Source: Arachnia rubra (GTDB taxonomy: Bacteria > Actinomycetota > Actinomycetes > Propionibacteriales > Propionibacteriaceae). From it: DNA of 64,000 nt. The stretch is taken from assembly GCF_019973735.1 (NCBI RefSeq), contig NZ_AP024463.1, forward strand, positions 1,612,001 through 1,676,000. Reading direction: 5' to 3'. Positions within the stretch are counted from its first letter, which is position 1. Every line of letters starts with the position of its first letter. Positions 36,040 to 42,861 of the stretch are shown piece by piece. The notes below the pieces were generated by a model. It saw only the letters and a list, made by a program, of their open reading frames with translations. It made no database searches and was not told where the DNA came from. A program made the position numbers and the translations under genes.

Positions 36040-36797
36040 CCGAAGCCCCGCGCACTGGTGAGGTGCTTGTCATCATTCCGACTTTTAACGAGGCCCAGAA
36101 CATTGAGAGCATCGTCTCCCGGCTGCGGCACAGTGTTCCACATGCTCACGTACTCGTTGTTGATGACAACTCCCCAGATGGCACCGGCAAACTTGCGGAT
36201 GCGATGGCTGACAGGGACGAACATGTGCATGTCCTGCACAGACAGGGCAAGGAGGGGCTGGGAGCGGCGTATCTGGCGGGTTTTCGCTGGGGGCTCGAAC
36301 GGGGATATGGCATCTTGGTCGAGCACGATGCCGACGGATCCCATCAGCCTGAGCAGTTACCCAGCCTGCTGGCTGCCCTGGAGCATGCTGACATGGTGAA
36401 GGGCTCCCGGTGGGTCAAGGGCGGTTCGGTTGTGAACTGGCCATGGCGGCGTGAGTTCCTCTCCCGTGGTGGCTCGCTCTACATCAGGCTCCTGCTGGGA
36501 ATGCCTTACCGCGATATCACAGGTGGTTTCAATGCCTTCCGGGCTGATGTCCTGGCAAAGATCATCGACCTGCCCATTGACCGTCGCGGCTATGGGATCC
36601 AGCGCGACCTGACCTGGCATGCCCATCAGGCAGGGTTCCGCATCACGGAAGTCCCTATTGAATTCGTGGAACGTGAGTTCGGAGATTCAAAGATGGGCGG
36701 AAGCGTAGTCAAGGAAGCCATCATTTCCACCACCAAAATGGGTGTTCAGCACCGGTGGCAACAGCTCAAGAAATTCTTCGGGAGGCGCCATGGCTAA
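36036..36797 (+). CDS. ppm1: Polyprenol-phosphate mannosyltransferase (Ppm1/Dpm-like)
   Basis: A 253-residue GT2 enzyme that makes polyprenyl-phosphate-mannose for lipoglycan and protein mannosylation. The nucleotide-sugar site VLVVDDNSPDGTG and the metal motif in LVEHDADGSHQP are clear, as are RGYGIQRDLTWHA and VPIEFVEREFGDSKM. No membrane helices are present, as in the catalytic domain of Ppm1. It overlaps lnt by 4 bases, matching the lnt-ppm1 pairing of actinobacteria. Confidence 0.92.
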   Translation: MTEAPRTGEVLVIIPTFNEAQNIESIVSRLRHSVPHAHVLVVDDNSPDGTGKLADAMADRDEHVHVLHRQGKEGLGAAYLAGFRWGLERGYGILVEHDADGSHQPEQLPSLLAALEHADMVKGSRWVKGGSVVNWPWRREFLSRGGSLYIRLLLGMPYRDITGGFNAFRADVLAKIIDLPIDRRGYGIQRDLTWHAHQAGFRITEVPIEFVEREFGDSKMGGSVVKEAIISTTKMGVQHRWQQLKKFFGRRHG

Positions 36798-37287
36798 CGG
36801 ACGTATCCGATTCCGTGGAACCCTTGGACTACTCTTGGTCCTGGTCCCATTCCTGGTGTATCTCGCAGCTGAAGTCAGTGTGATGCTCATGGTGATCGAT
36901 ACTTTGGGCTGGTGGACGGTGCCCGTCCTGATACTCACCACCTTGTTTGGATGTTGGATGCTTCAGCGGGAAGGCCGCCGCACTTGGAGCGCGCTCATTG
37001 AGTCCCTCAGCAGGGGAGCGCTGCCGCCCGGGCGCACTGCGGATGCGGTGCTGGTGATGATAGGCGGCTTCCTGCTCATCATGCCGGGCTTCGTCTCTGA
37101 CGTCATCGGTCTGATGCTTCTGATCCCACCGAGCCGCCGCCTGATCCGGAGCACACTGGGAAAGCTATTCGGGAGGGCCATTGGGGATTCATCCGAGCGA
37201 CCCATCGTCATTGAGGGCGAGGTGGTCCAGGATTCTCCGGCATCACCAGAGACCATGATCCCAGAGATCAGCCCGCCGAGCCCCTGA
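36790..37287 (+). CDS. fxsA: FxsA family membrane protein
   Basis: A 165-residue cytoplasmic membrane protein. The FxsA core shows LVPFLVYLAAEVSVMLMVIDTLGWWTVPVLILTT, LQREGRR, and ADAVLVMIGGFLLIMPGFVSDVIGLMLLIPPSRRLIR. In E. coli FxsA relieves phage T7 exclusion by F plasmid, but its normal role is unknown. ATG 36790 has GGGAGGC upstream and overlaps ppm1. Its 3' end overlaps convergent rbpA by 20 bases. Confidence 0.9.
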   Translation: MANGRIRFRGTLGLLLVLVPFLVYLAAEVSVMLMVIDTLGWWTVPVLILTTLFGCWMLQREGRRTWSALIESLSRGALPPGRTADAVLVMIGGFLLIMPGFVSDVIGLMLLIPPSRRLIRSTLGKLFGRAIGDSSERPIVIEGEVVQDSPASPETMIPEISPPSP

Positions 37288-37603
37288 GCTTGTCCAGCTG
37301 TTCAGCTAGGATATCCTCCAGCTCGGGGATGCTGCGCCGCTCGCGTAACATGTCCCAGTGGGTACGCGGAGGCTTCGTCTCCTTGGCCTCCCCGGTGGCA
37401 CCATCAGAGCGTTTGGCAAGCTGGCCGCATTTCTTGCATTCCCACTCGAAAGGCAGCTCTGCCTCGATGGCAAAGGTAACCTCGAAGTGGTGGCCATTAG
37501 GACAGTCAAAACCCACCTGGCTGCGTTCAGCAAACTCGATGCCCTGTTCATCCTCGAAACTTTTAGCGCCTAGCCCGACGCCACGTAGTGCCCGATCTGC
37601 CAT
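37268..37603 (-). CDS. rbpA: RNA polymerase-binding protein RbpA
   Basis: An actinobacteria-specific factor that binds the principal sigma factor and RNA polymerase and helps open-complex formation. The 111-residue protein has the N-terminal tail with basic and acidic residues, the zinc-fold core FDCPNGHHFEVTFAIEAELPFEWECKKCG (with Cys-x-x-Cys), and the C-terminal sigma-interaction domain KPPRTHWDMLRERRSIPELEDILAEQLDKLR. GGGAGG precedes the start. Together with fxsA and ppm1 it keeps the actinobacterial neighbourhood. Confidence 0.97.
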   Translation of the reverse strand: MADRALRGVGLGAKSFEDEQGIEFAERSQVGFDCPNGHHFEVTFAIEAELPFEWECKKCGQLAKRSDGATGEAKETKPPRTHWDMLRERRSIPELEDILAEQLDKLRGSAG

Positions 37604-37645
37604 GTTTCTACCTCCCTACCTGGAGTTGAACGTCTCGAATACGTT

Positions 37646-38428
37646 TCAGGTTCCCAGGCTACTGGTCCACATGCCGTGGGCCTGCAGCACTTCGCGTAGA
37701 AGATCCGGACGGTCTGTGACTATGCCGTCCACTCCCCAATCAATGAGTGTGTGCATCTCGTCCCCCACGTCGATGGTCCAGACATGGACCCTGTAGCCAG
37801 CGCGGTGGATGGCTTTGATCCGCGATTTGGTCAGCAACCTGATCTTCAGGCCCGCGACCTCGTAAGAGACAGGGACCTGGAACACGCCCGGCCCTCCAGG
37901 ACGGCAGGTCCGGATGTATCCCAGCGTCATCGCCGCCACCCCATATGGTCCCACGGCCGTGGTGACTCCGGGCATCAGCCTCCGGAACCTGTTGATCCGT
38001 CTCTGTGAGAAGGAACCCACACATACCCGCTGTTCAGCTTTGAAACGCCGGATCGTCTCGGCCAGGGGCCTCACAGCGCCCGGCGCCTTGATGTCGAAAT
38101 TAAAACGCACCCCAGGGAGCGCCTCAAACAACTCCTCGACCGTCGGGATCGGCTCTCGTTCTCCCACACGGACCTCACGCACAGCTGCGAGTGGCAGCCG
38201 CGCGATGTGCCCCTCGACATCGGTCACCCGGGCCAGATCGGGATCGTGGAAGGCCACCAGATGCCCATCGGCGGTGGCATGAACATCGGTTTCCACGTAC
38301 TCATACCCCAGAGCGACCGCATTCCGGAAAGCCGCCAGGGTGTTCTCAATCCCAAGGTTGGCCGTGAGCAGGGCACCACCGCGATGAGCCATCGCGACGA
38401 ACTCCGGCTCCAGGAAACCTGCACACAT
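37646..38428 (-). CDS. Glycerophosphodiester phosphodiesterase
   Basis: A 260-residue cytoplasmic GDPD that hydrolyses glycerophosphodiesters to glycerol-3-phosphate and an alcohol. Catalytic and metal residues lie in AMAHRGG (His-Arg), IENTLAAF (Glu), YVETDVHATADGHLVAFHDPDL (Glu-Asp, His). No signal peptide is visible. ATG 38428 was chosen because a CATAAT box lies seven bases upstream; ATG 38437 is possible. It is divergent from pdxY. Confidence 0.92.
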   Translation of the reverse strand: MCAGFLEPEFVAMAHRGGALLTANLGIENTLAAFRNAVALGYEYVETDVHATADGHLVAFHDPDLARVTDVEGHIARLPLAAVREVRVGEREPIPTVEELFEALPGVRFNFDIKAPGAVRPLAETIRRFKAEQRVCVGSFSQRRINRFRRLMPGVTTAVGPYGVAAMTLGYIRTCRPGGPGVFQVPVSYEVAGLKIRLLTKSRIKAIHRAGYRVHVWTIDVGDEMHTLIDWGVDGIVTDRPDLLREVLQAHGMWTSSLGT

Positions 38429-38435
38429 GGAAACC

Positions 38436-38441
38436 ATTATG
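38436..38441 (-). promoter_or_regulatory. Putative -10 box (CATAAT) for the GDPD gene
   Basis: CATAAT on the minus strand lies seven bases from the chosen ATG, in the 59-base divergent gap with pdxY. Confidence 0.4.
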
Positions 38442-38487
38442 CCTAGTGCAGAGGCGCCTGTGGTGCGGAAGTGAGAGACTGAGCTAT

Positions 38488-39342
38488 ATGCACAACGTCC
38501 TATCGATTCAATCTGCGGTTGCCTACGGCCATGCGGGCAACTCCTCTGCCACTTTCCCACTGCAGCGAGCCGGCGTCAACGTGTACCCCGTTTACACCGT
38601 CACCTTCTCCAACCACACCGGGTACGGTAGCTGGCGTGGCCCCATGATCGCGGCATCCGACGTAGCCGATGTGATCACGGGAATCGACGAGCGAGGCGCA
38701 CTCGCCACCGTGGATGCAGTACTGGCCGGTTACCTCGGCTCTGCCGACGTAGGTCAGGTTGTTCTGGACGCGGCGGCCCTGGTGAAATCACGTAACCCGG
38801 AGGCGCTCTTCCTCGCGGATCCTGTGATGGGTGATGTCGGAAGGGGATTCTTTGCCCGGCCGGGCATCCCTGAGTTCTTCCGTGACCACGTCGTCCCCGC
38901 AGCCGACATCATGACCCCGAACCTGTTTGAGCTGCACTACCTGGTGGGACATGAGACGACAACCCTCGCCGAGGTCGCCGATGCAGCCAGGGAGCTGCGC
39001 GATCGCGGTCCTGGCATTGTGGTCGTCACCTCGGTCGTAGCCTCCGACGCGCAGGACGACCTGCTCCGGATGCTGGCAGTTGATGCCGACCAGGCCTGGC
39101 TGGTGGAGACCCCGATGCTGGATCGTCATTTCGTCGGTTCGGGCGATCTGACTGCCGCGACCTTTCTCGCGCATTTGCTGCGCACCGGTGACCTTGGGAA
39201 GACCCTTGGGGCAACCGCGTCCGTGGTGTACTCAATCCTGGAACAGACCGCGATCAGCGGTGAGGCCGAACTGCAACTCGTTGCCGCCCAGGAGCAGATC
39301 GTGAATCCGGTGAACGAGTTCACGGCTCATCGCCTCAGCTGA
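38488..39342 (+). CDS. pdxY: Pyridoxal kinase (PdxY type)
   Basis: Phosphorylates pyridoxal to pyridoxal 5'-phosphate in the salvage pathway. The 284-residue ribokinase-fold protein has SIQSAVAYGHAGNSSATFPLQ at the N-terminus, FLADPVMGDVG, DIMTPNLFELHYLVG, and VGSGDLTAATFLAHLL with the catalytic Asp of the anion hole. The ATG was chosen to match family N-termini (MHNVLSIQS). PLP supply fits the nearby YggS-type PLP homeostasis gene, though the two are not in one operon. Confidence 0.93.
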   Translation: MHNVLSIQSAVAYGHAGNSSATFPLQRAGVNVYPVYTVTFSNHTGYGSWRGPMIAASDVADVITGIDERGALATVDAVLAGYLGSADVGQVVLDAAALVKSRNPEALFLADPVMGDVGRGFFARPGIPEFFRDHVVPAADIMTPNLFELHYLVGHETTTLAEVADAARELRDRGPGIVVVTSVVASDAQDDLLRMLAVDADQAWLVETPMLDRHFVGSGDLTAATFLAHLLRTGDLGKTLGATASVVYSILEQTAISGEAELQLVAAQEQIVNPVNEFTAHRLS

Positions 39343-39363
39343 TCACTGACCTCCCATTCTCAA

Positions 39364-40899
39364 TCAGCTCGGCGCGTCGCCCCAGAAAGTATTGATCTGC
39401 GCACCGAGCTGGTTGAACCGTCGTGGCAGATCCTCGTATCCCCGGTTGATCACATACACGTCCCGCAGGATGGTGGTGCCGCGGGCAGCCAGGGCCGCTA
39501 GGAACAAGCACACCGAGGGACGGAGCGCCGGCGGGCACTCGATATCGCGGCCACGCCATCTGGTCGGCCCGATGATCATCAGCTTGTGGGCGTCCATGAC
39601 GGTGACGTTGGCGCCCAGGTCACTGAGCTTCTTCAGGTGCACTGCGCGGTTGTCGTAGACCCAGTCGTAGATGATCGACTGACCTTCAGCCGTTGCACAG
39701 ATCAGCGCGAAGAAGGGGAGGTTGTCGATATTCAGTCCTGGGAACGGCATGGGATGGATCTTGTCCAGGGGAGCCACCAGCTCGGATGGTTTCACGGTGA
39801 CATCCACCAGCCGGGTGTGGCCGTTTCCCGATGGGTATTCATTGCTGAGCGCCATCCGCTGTCCCATTTCCTCAAGGACAGCGAACTCCACCTCCAGGAA
39901 TTCGATGGGACAGCGTTTCACGGTCAGCTCTGACTGGGTGACGATCCCAGCGGTGATGAGGCTCATCGCCTCGATCGGGTCCTCCGAGATGTGGTATTCG
40001 ACGTCTTTGCGGATTTCCCTGACCCCATGGATACGCAGGGTGGTGGTGCCGATGCCTTCCACCTCGACGCCCAGCTCACGGAGGAAAAAGCACAGGTCCT
40101 GCACCATGTAGTTTCCCGAGGCATTGCGGATGACCGTCAGGCCGGGAGTCCGGGCAGCTGCCATGATCGCATTCTCGGTGACGGTATCACCACGCTCTAC
40201 CAGAGTGATGTGGTGCTCGGGTGCTCCGTCACGATGCACGGTGGCGTGATACTGGCTGTCGTGCGCCTCCACAGACAAGCCAAGACGCTTCAGCGCTGAC
40301 ATGTGCGGGTGCACTGTGCGGGCCCCGAGATCGCAGCCGCCAGCATACGGGAGTTCAAATGAGTCAAACTCATGCATCAGGGGGCCCAGGAACATCAGAA
40401 TGGAACGTGTGCGACGCGCAGCACGCTGGTCGATGGTCTCCGGGGTGAGCTTCTTGGGACGAATCAATTCAAGGTCCTGACCGCCGTTGGTGGGTGTGAC
40501 GGTCACGCCGATGGACTGGAGGACATCACAGATACGGTCCACCTCCTCGATACTGGCGATCCCGCGCAGCACCGTGCGTCCATGGTTGAGCATTGAGGCA
40601 CAGAGCAGCGCCACAGCAGCATTCTTGGAGGAGCGCACCTCAATCTCGCCCTCAAGCTTCGTTGGCCCGGTGATCTCGAAATTCACGGTGCCTTCGGTCG
40701 CGGCGAGGATCAACGGCATCTCAAGCGCCGCCGCCAGTCTCTCGATCATGTTGAGAGACACGTTTTGCTGACCCATCTCGATCCGGTGGACGGCGGATTG
40801 GGAGGAGTTGATCTCGTCAGCCAGGCGCTGTTGCGACCACTGACGGGCCTTGCGGGCCTCTCTGATCATGATACCGAGGGATTGGCTGGTGGCGGTCAT
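39364..40899 (-). CDS. murA: MurA-type enolpyruvyl transferase with N-terminal HTH (XRE) domain
   Basis: A 511-residue fusion. Residues about 8-68 form an XRE/Cro-type helix-turn-helix (MIREARKARQWSQQRLADEINSSQSAVHRIE). Residues about 73-505 form an EPSP-synthase fold of the MurA family, which adds enolpyruvate to UDP-GlcNAc in peptidoglycan synthesis. Active-site residues appear conserved: Lys92 (SSKNAA), Cys189 (AGGCDLGAR, the fosfomycin-target Cys), an Asp in NIDNLP and an Arg in LRPSVC. So it may be both enzyme and DNA binder. Whether a second, plain murA exists lies outside the window. It is divergent from lpd. Confidence 0.85.
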   Translation of the reverse strand: MTATSQSLGIMIREARKARQWSQQRLADEINSSQSAVHRIEMGQQNVSLNMIERLAAALEMPLILAATEGTVNFEITGPTKLEGEIEVRSSKNAAVALLCASMLNHGRTVLRGIASIEEVDRICDVLQSIGVTVTPTNGGQDLELIRPKKLTPETIDQRAARRTRSILMFLGPLMHEFDSFELPYAGGCDLGARTVHPHMSALKRLGLSVEAHDSQYHATVHRDGAPEHHITLVERGDTVTENAIMAAARTPGLTVIRNASGNYMVQDLCFFLRELGVEVEGIGTTTLRIHGVREIRKDVEYHISEDPIEAMSLITAGIVTQSELTVKRCPIEFLEVEFAVLEEMGQRMALSNEYPSGNGHTRLVDVTVKPSELVAPLDKIHPMPFPGLNIDNLPFFALICATAEGQSIIYDWVYDNRAVHLKKLSDLGANVTVMDAHKLMIIGPTRWRGRDIECPPALRPSVCLFLAALAARGTTILRDVYVINRGYEDLPRRFNQLGAQINTFWGDAPS

Positions 40900-40905
40900 G
40901 GCTTC

Positions 40906-40911
40906 ATCCTA
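40906..40911 (-). promoter_or_regulatory. Putative -10 box (TAGGAT) for the HTH-murA gene
   Basis: TAGGAT lies six bases before the ATG on the minus strand. AGGA inside it could also act as a ribosome site at about eight bases spacing, so leaderless and leadered readings are both possible. Confidence 0.4.
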
Positions 40912-40916
40912 ACTCA

Positions 40917-40927
40917 TATCTGAGATA
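40917..40927. promoter_or_regulatory. Palindrome TATCT-G-AGATA in the murA/lpd divergent region
   Basis: A perfect 5-1-5 palindrome directly upstream of the murA -10 box. CTAAC and GTTAG flank it at 40909-40913 and 40940-40944. It is a natural candidate operator for the XRE domain of the divergently encoded MurA fusion. Confidence 0.4.
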
Positions 40928-40971
40928 ATCATTGTGTAGGTTAGATGAGGCCCAGAACGATGCGGGAGCAC

Positions 40972-40977
40972 TAGAGT
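40972..40977 (+). promoter_or_regulatory. Putative -10 box (TAGAGT) for lpd
   Basis: TAGAGT lies seven bases before the lpd ATG at 40985. GGAG between them is very close to the start, so a leaderless transcript is plausible. Confidence 0.35.
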
Positions 40978-40984
40978 GGAGCAC

Positions 40985-42385
40985 ATGACCCACGAATACG
41001 ACGTTTGCGTGCTCGGCGCCGGTCCTGGCGGCTATGTCGCCGCCATCCGTGCCGCCCAGCTCGGCTTGAAGACCTGCATCATCGAGAAACGCTACTGGGG
41101 TGGCGTGTGCCTGAATGTCGGTTGTATCCCGACGAAGTCTCTGCTACGCAACGCCGAACTGGCCCACATCGTCACCCACGAGGCTTCCAGCTTCGGCATC
41201 CAGGGTGACATCACCGTCGACTACAGCAAGGCTTTCTCGCGAAGCCGCCAGGTCTCGGAGCGGATGACCAAGGGTATTCACTTCCTGATGAAGAAGAACA
41301 AGATCAAGGAGATCAGCGGCTGGGGAGCCTTCGTCGATGCCCACACCATCGACGTGGCGGATGACAACGGAGCCACCACTCGGGTCACCTTCGACAACGT
41401 CATCATCGCGACCGGTTCCACCACCAAGATGCTCCCCGGCACCAGCGTCTCGGCCAATGTCGTCACCTATGAGGAGCAGATACTGGCCGACCAGATTCCA
41501 GGCTCCATCATCATCGGCGGTTCCGGGGCCATCGGCACTGAGTTCGCCTATGTGCTGCGCAGCTATGGCGTGGACGTCACCATCGTCGAGTTCTTTGACC
41601 ACATGGTCCCCAACGAGGACGCCGAGATCTCGGCCGAACTGACCAAGGCCTACAAGAAGCTGGGGATCAAGATCCTGACGGCCACCAAGGTGGAATCCAT
41701 CGAGGACACGGGCAACGGTGTGCGCGTCACCGTGAGTCCAGCCAATGGCGGCGACGCTCAGGTCCTGGAGGCCGATCGTTTCCTGTCGGCGGTCGGATTC
41801 GCGCCGCGCACCGAGGGCTATGGTTTGGAGAACACCGGAGTTGCGCTGACGGAACGCGGGGCCATCGCCATCGACGAGAACATGCGCACCAACGTTCCAG
41901 GGATCTACGCCATCGGCGATTGCACGGCAAAGATGATGCTCGCCCACGTGGCGGAAGCCCAGGGCATGGTGGCCGCCGAGACCATAGCTGGAGCCGAGAC
42001 CCATCCTGTCAATTACGACATGATCCCGCGGGCCACCTACTGCCAGCCCCAGATCGCCTCCTTTGGTTATACGGAGCAGCAGGCCAAGGACAAGGGGTAT
42101 GAGGTCAAGGTGGCGAAGTTCCCCTTCGCGGCCAACGGCAAGGCCTGGGGCCTGGGGGAGGGAGTCGGGTTCGTCAAACTCGTCGCCGACGCCCGGTACA
42201 ACGAACTGCTGGGCGCCCACATGATCGGGCCTGACGTCACAGAGCTGCTTCCAGAGTTGGTTCTCGCCCAGAACTACGACCTGACAGCCGACGAGATCGC
42301 AAGAGCTGTGCATGCGCATCCGACACTGTCTGAGGCGATCAAGGAGGCCGCCCATGGGATCGGTGGTCACATGATCAACTTCTGA
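40985..42385 (+). CDS. lpdA: Dihydrolipoyl dehydrogenase
   Basis: The E3 flavoprotein of 2-oxoacid dehydrogenase complexes and the glycine cleavage system. The 466-residue protein has the FAD motif [13 protein letters not shown], the redox disulfide CLNVGC (Cys42 and Cys47), the NAD motif [36 protein letters not shown], and the C-terminal His-Glu pair in [16 protein letters not shown] 40985 was preferred to GTG 40976 by similarity to actinobacterial Lpd N-termini. No E1 or E2 gene is nearby. Confidence 0.96.
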   Translation: MTHEYDVCVLGAGPGGYVAAIRAAQLGLKTCIIEKRYWGGVCLNVGCIPTKSLLRNAELAHIVTHEASSFGIQGDITVDYSKAFSRSRQVSERMTKGIHFLMKKNKIKEISGWGAFVDAHTIDVADDNGATTRVTFDNVIIATGSTTKMLPGTSVSANVVTYEEQILADQIPGSIIIGGSGAIGTEFAYVLRSYGVDVTIVEFFDHMVPNEDAEISAELTKAYKKLGIKILTATKVESIEDTGNGVRVTVSPANGGDAQVLEADRFLSAVGFAPRTEGYGLENTGVALTERGAIAIDENMRTNVPGIYAIGDCTAKMMLAHVAEAQGMVAAETIAGAETHPVNYDMIPRATYCQPQIASFGYTEQQAKDKGYEVKVAKFPFAANGKAWGLGEGVGFVKLVADARYNELLGAHMIGPDVTELLPELVLAQNYDLTADEIARAVHAHPTLSEAIKEAAHGIGGHMINF

Positions 42386-42410
42386 TCGCGCATGTCTGAG
42401 AACGGGGCGG

Positions 42411-42424
42411 TACCCTGGGGGGTA
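42411..42424. promoter_or_regulatory. Candidate CsoR-type operator TACCC-TGGG-GGGTA
   Basis: Five-base arms with G/C tracts flanked by TA resemble operators of the CsoR/RcnR/FrmR (DUF156) family, which recognise GC tracts inside AT-edged repeats. It overlaps the -10 box of the gene pair encoding a DUF156 protein, so autorepression is the simplest model. Confidence 0.55.
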
Positions 42425-42428
42425 TAAT
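42423..42428 (+). promoter_or_regulatory. -10 box TATAAT of the microprotein-CsoR operon
   Basis: A perfect TATAAT lies 35 bases before the microprotein ATG and overlaps the candidate operator. The -35 region (about 42400) is poor, which is common for regulated promoters. Confidence 0.6.
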
Positions 42429-42463
42429 TCCAGTCCTGGCCCACCAGAGATTGGAGACCCTCA

Positions 42464-42598
42464 ATGTGCCGTCCCGTTACCTGCGCCACCTGCCACAAGA
42501 TCACTTGGGCGGGATGCGGCCAGCACATTGAGGAGGTCTTCCGAGACGTTCCAGCCGGGCAGCGCTGCACCTGCCCCAGGAAGGACGCAGCACGGTGA
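42464..42598 (+). CDS. Cys-rich 44-residue microprotein
   Basis: A short gene with ATG 42464, preceded by GGAG at seven bases. The protein has six Cys in 44 residues (Cys2, Cys7, Cys10, Cys18, Cys35, Cys37), two His, a TWAGCGQHIEEV segment and a basic end. I recall similar short proteins with MCRPVTCxTC and WAGCGQH in other actinobacteria, but no function. Its stop overlaps the start of the DUF156 regulator (TGATG, or GTGA if GTG is used). Coupling, Cys pattern and a good Shine-Dalgarno argue it is real. A metal- or thiol-binding partner of the regulator is an inference. Confidence 0.7.
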   Translation: MCRPVTCATCHKITWAGCGQHIEEVFRDVPAGQRCTCPRKDAAR

Positions 42599-42861
42599 TG
42601 CGGTTCGACCCGGAGCTGCTGAAACCCTCGGTGCTTCGCCTGAAACGGGCCAGCGGTCAGCTCAACGCGGTGATCCGGATGCTTGAGAGCGGCCGCGAAT
42701 ACGAAGAGGTGATCACTCAGATTGCCGCGGTCTCCAAGGCGATTGACCGCGCAGGTTATTCGATCATCGCACAGGGGATGCGCACCTGCCTGGCCGATGA
42801 CCCGACCGGGGAATCCATCGACACCGGCAAGCTGGAGAGATTGTTCCTGACGCTGTCTTGA
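42598..42861 (+). CDS. CsoR/FrmR-family (DUF156) transcriptional regulator, atypical metal site
   Basis: An 87-residue all-helical repressor of the DUF156 family. LKRASGQLNAVIRMLESGREYEEVITQIAAVSKAIDRAGYSIIAQGMRTCL fits the fold. In copper-sensing CsoR the ligands are Cys, His, Cys; by my alignment the first Cys is replaced (REYEEV) and the His is replaced (AQGMRTC), leaving a single Cys near residue 63. So it probably does not sense Cu(I) in the usual way. GTG 42595 is an alternative start. It is coupled to the Cys-rich microprotein upstream and ends at the stop of the convergent acetyltransferase. Confidence 0.85.
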   Translation: MRFDPELLKPSVLRLKRASGQLNAVIRMLESGREYEEVITQIAAVSKAIDRAGYSIIAQGMRTCLADDPTGESIDTGKLERLFLTLS

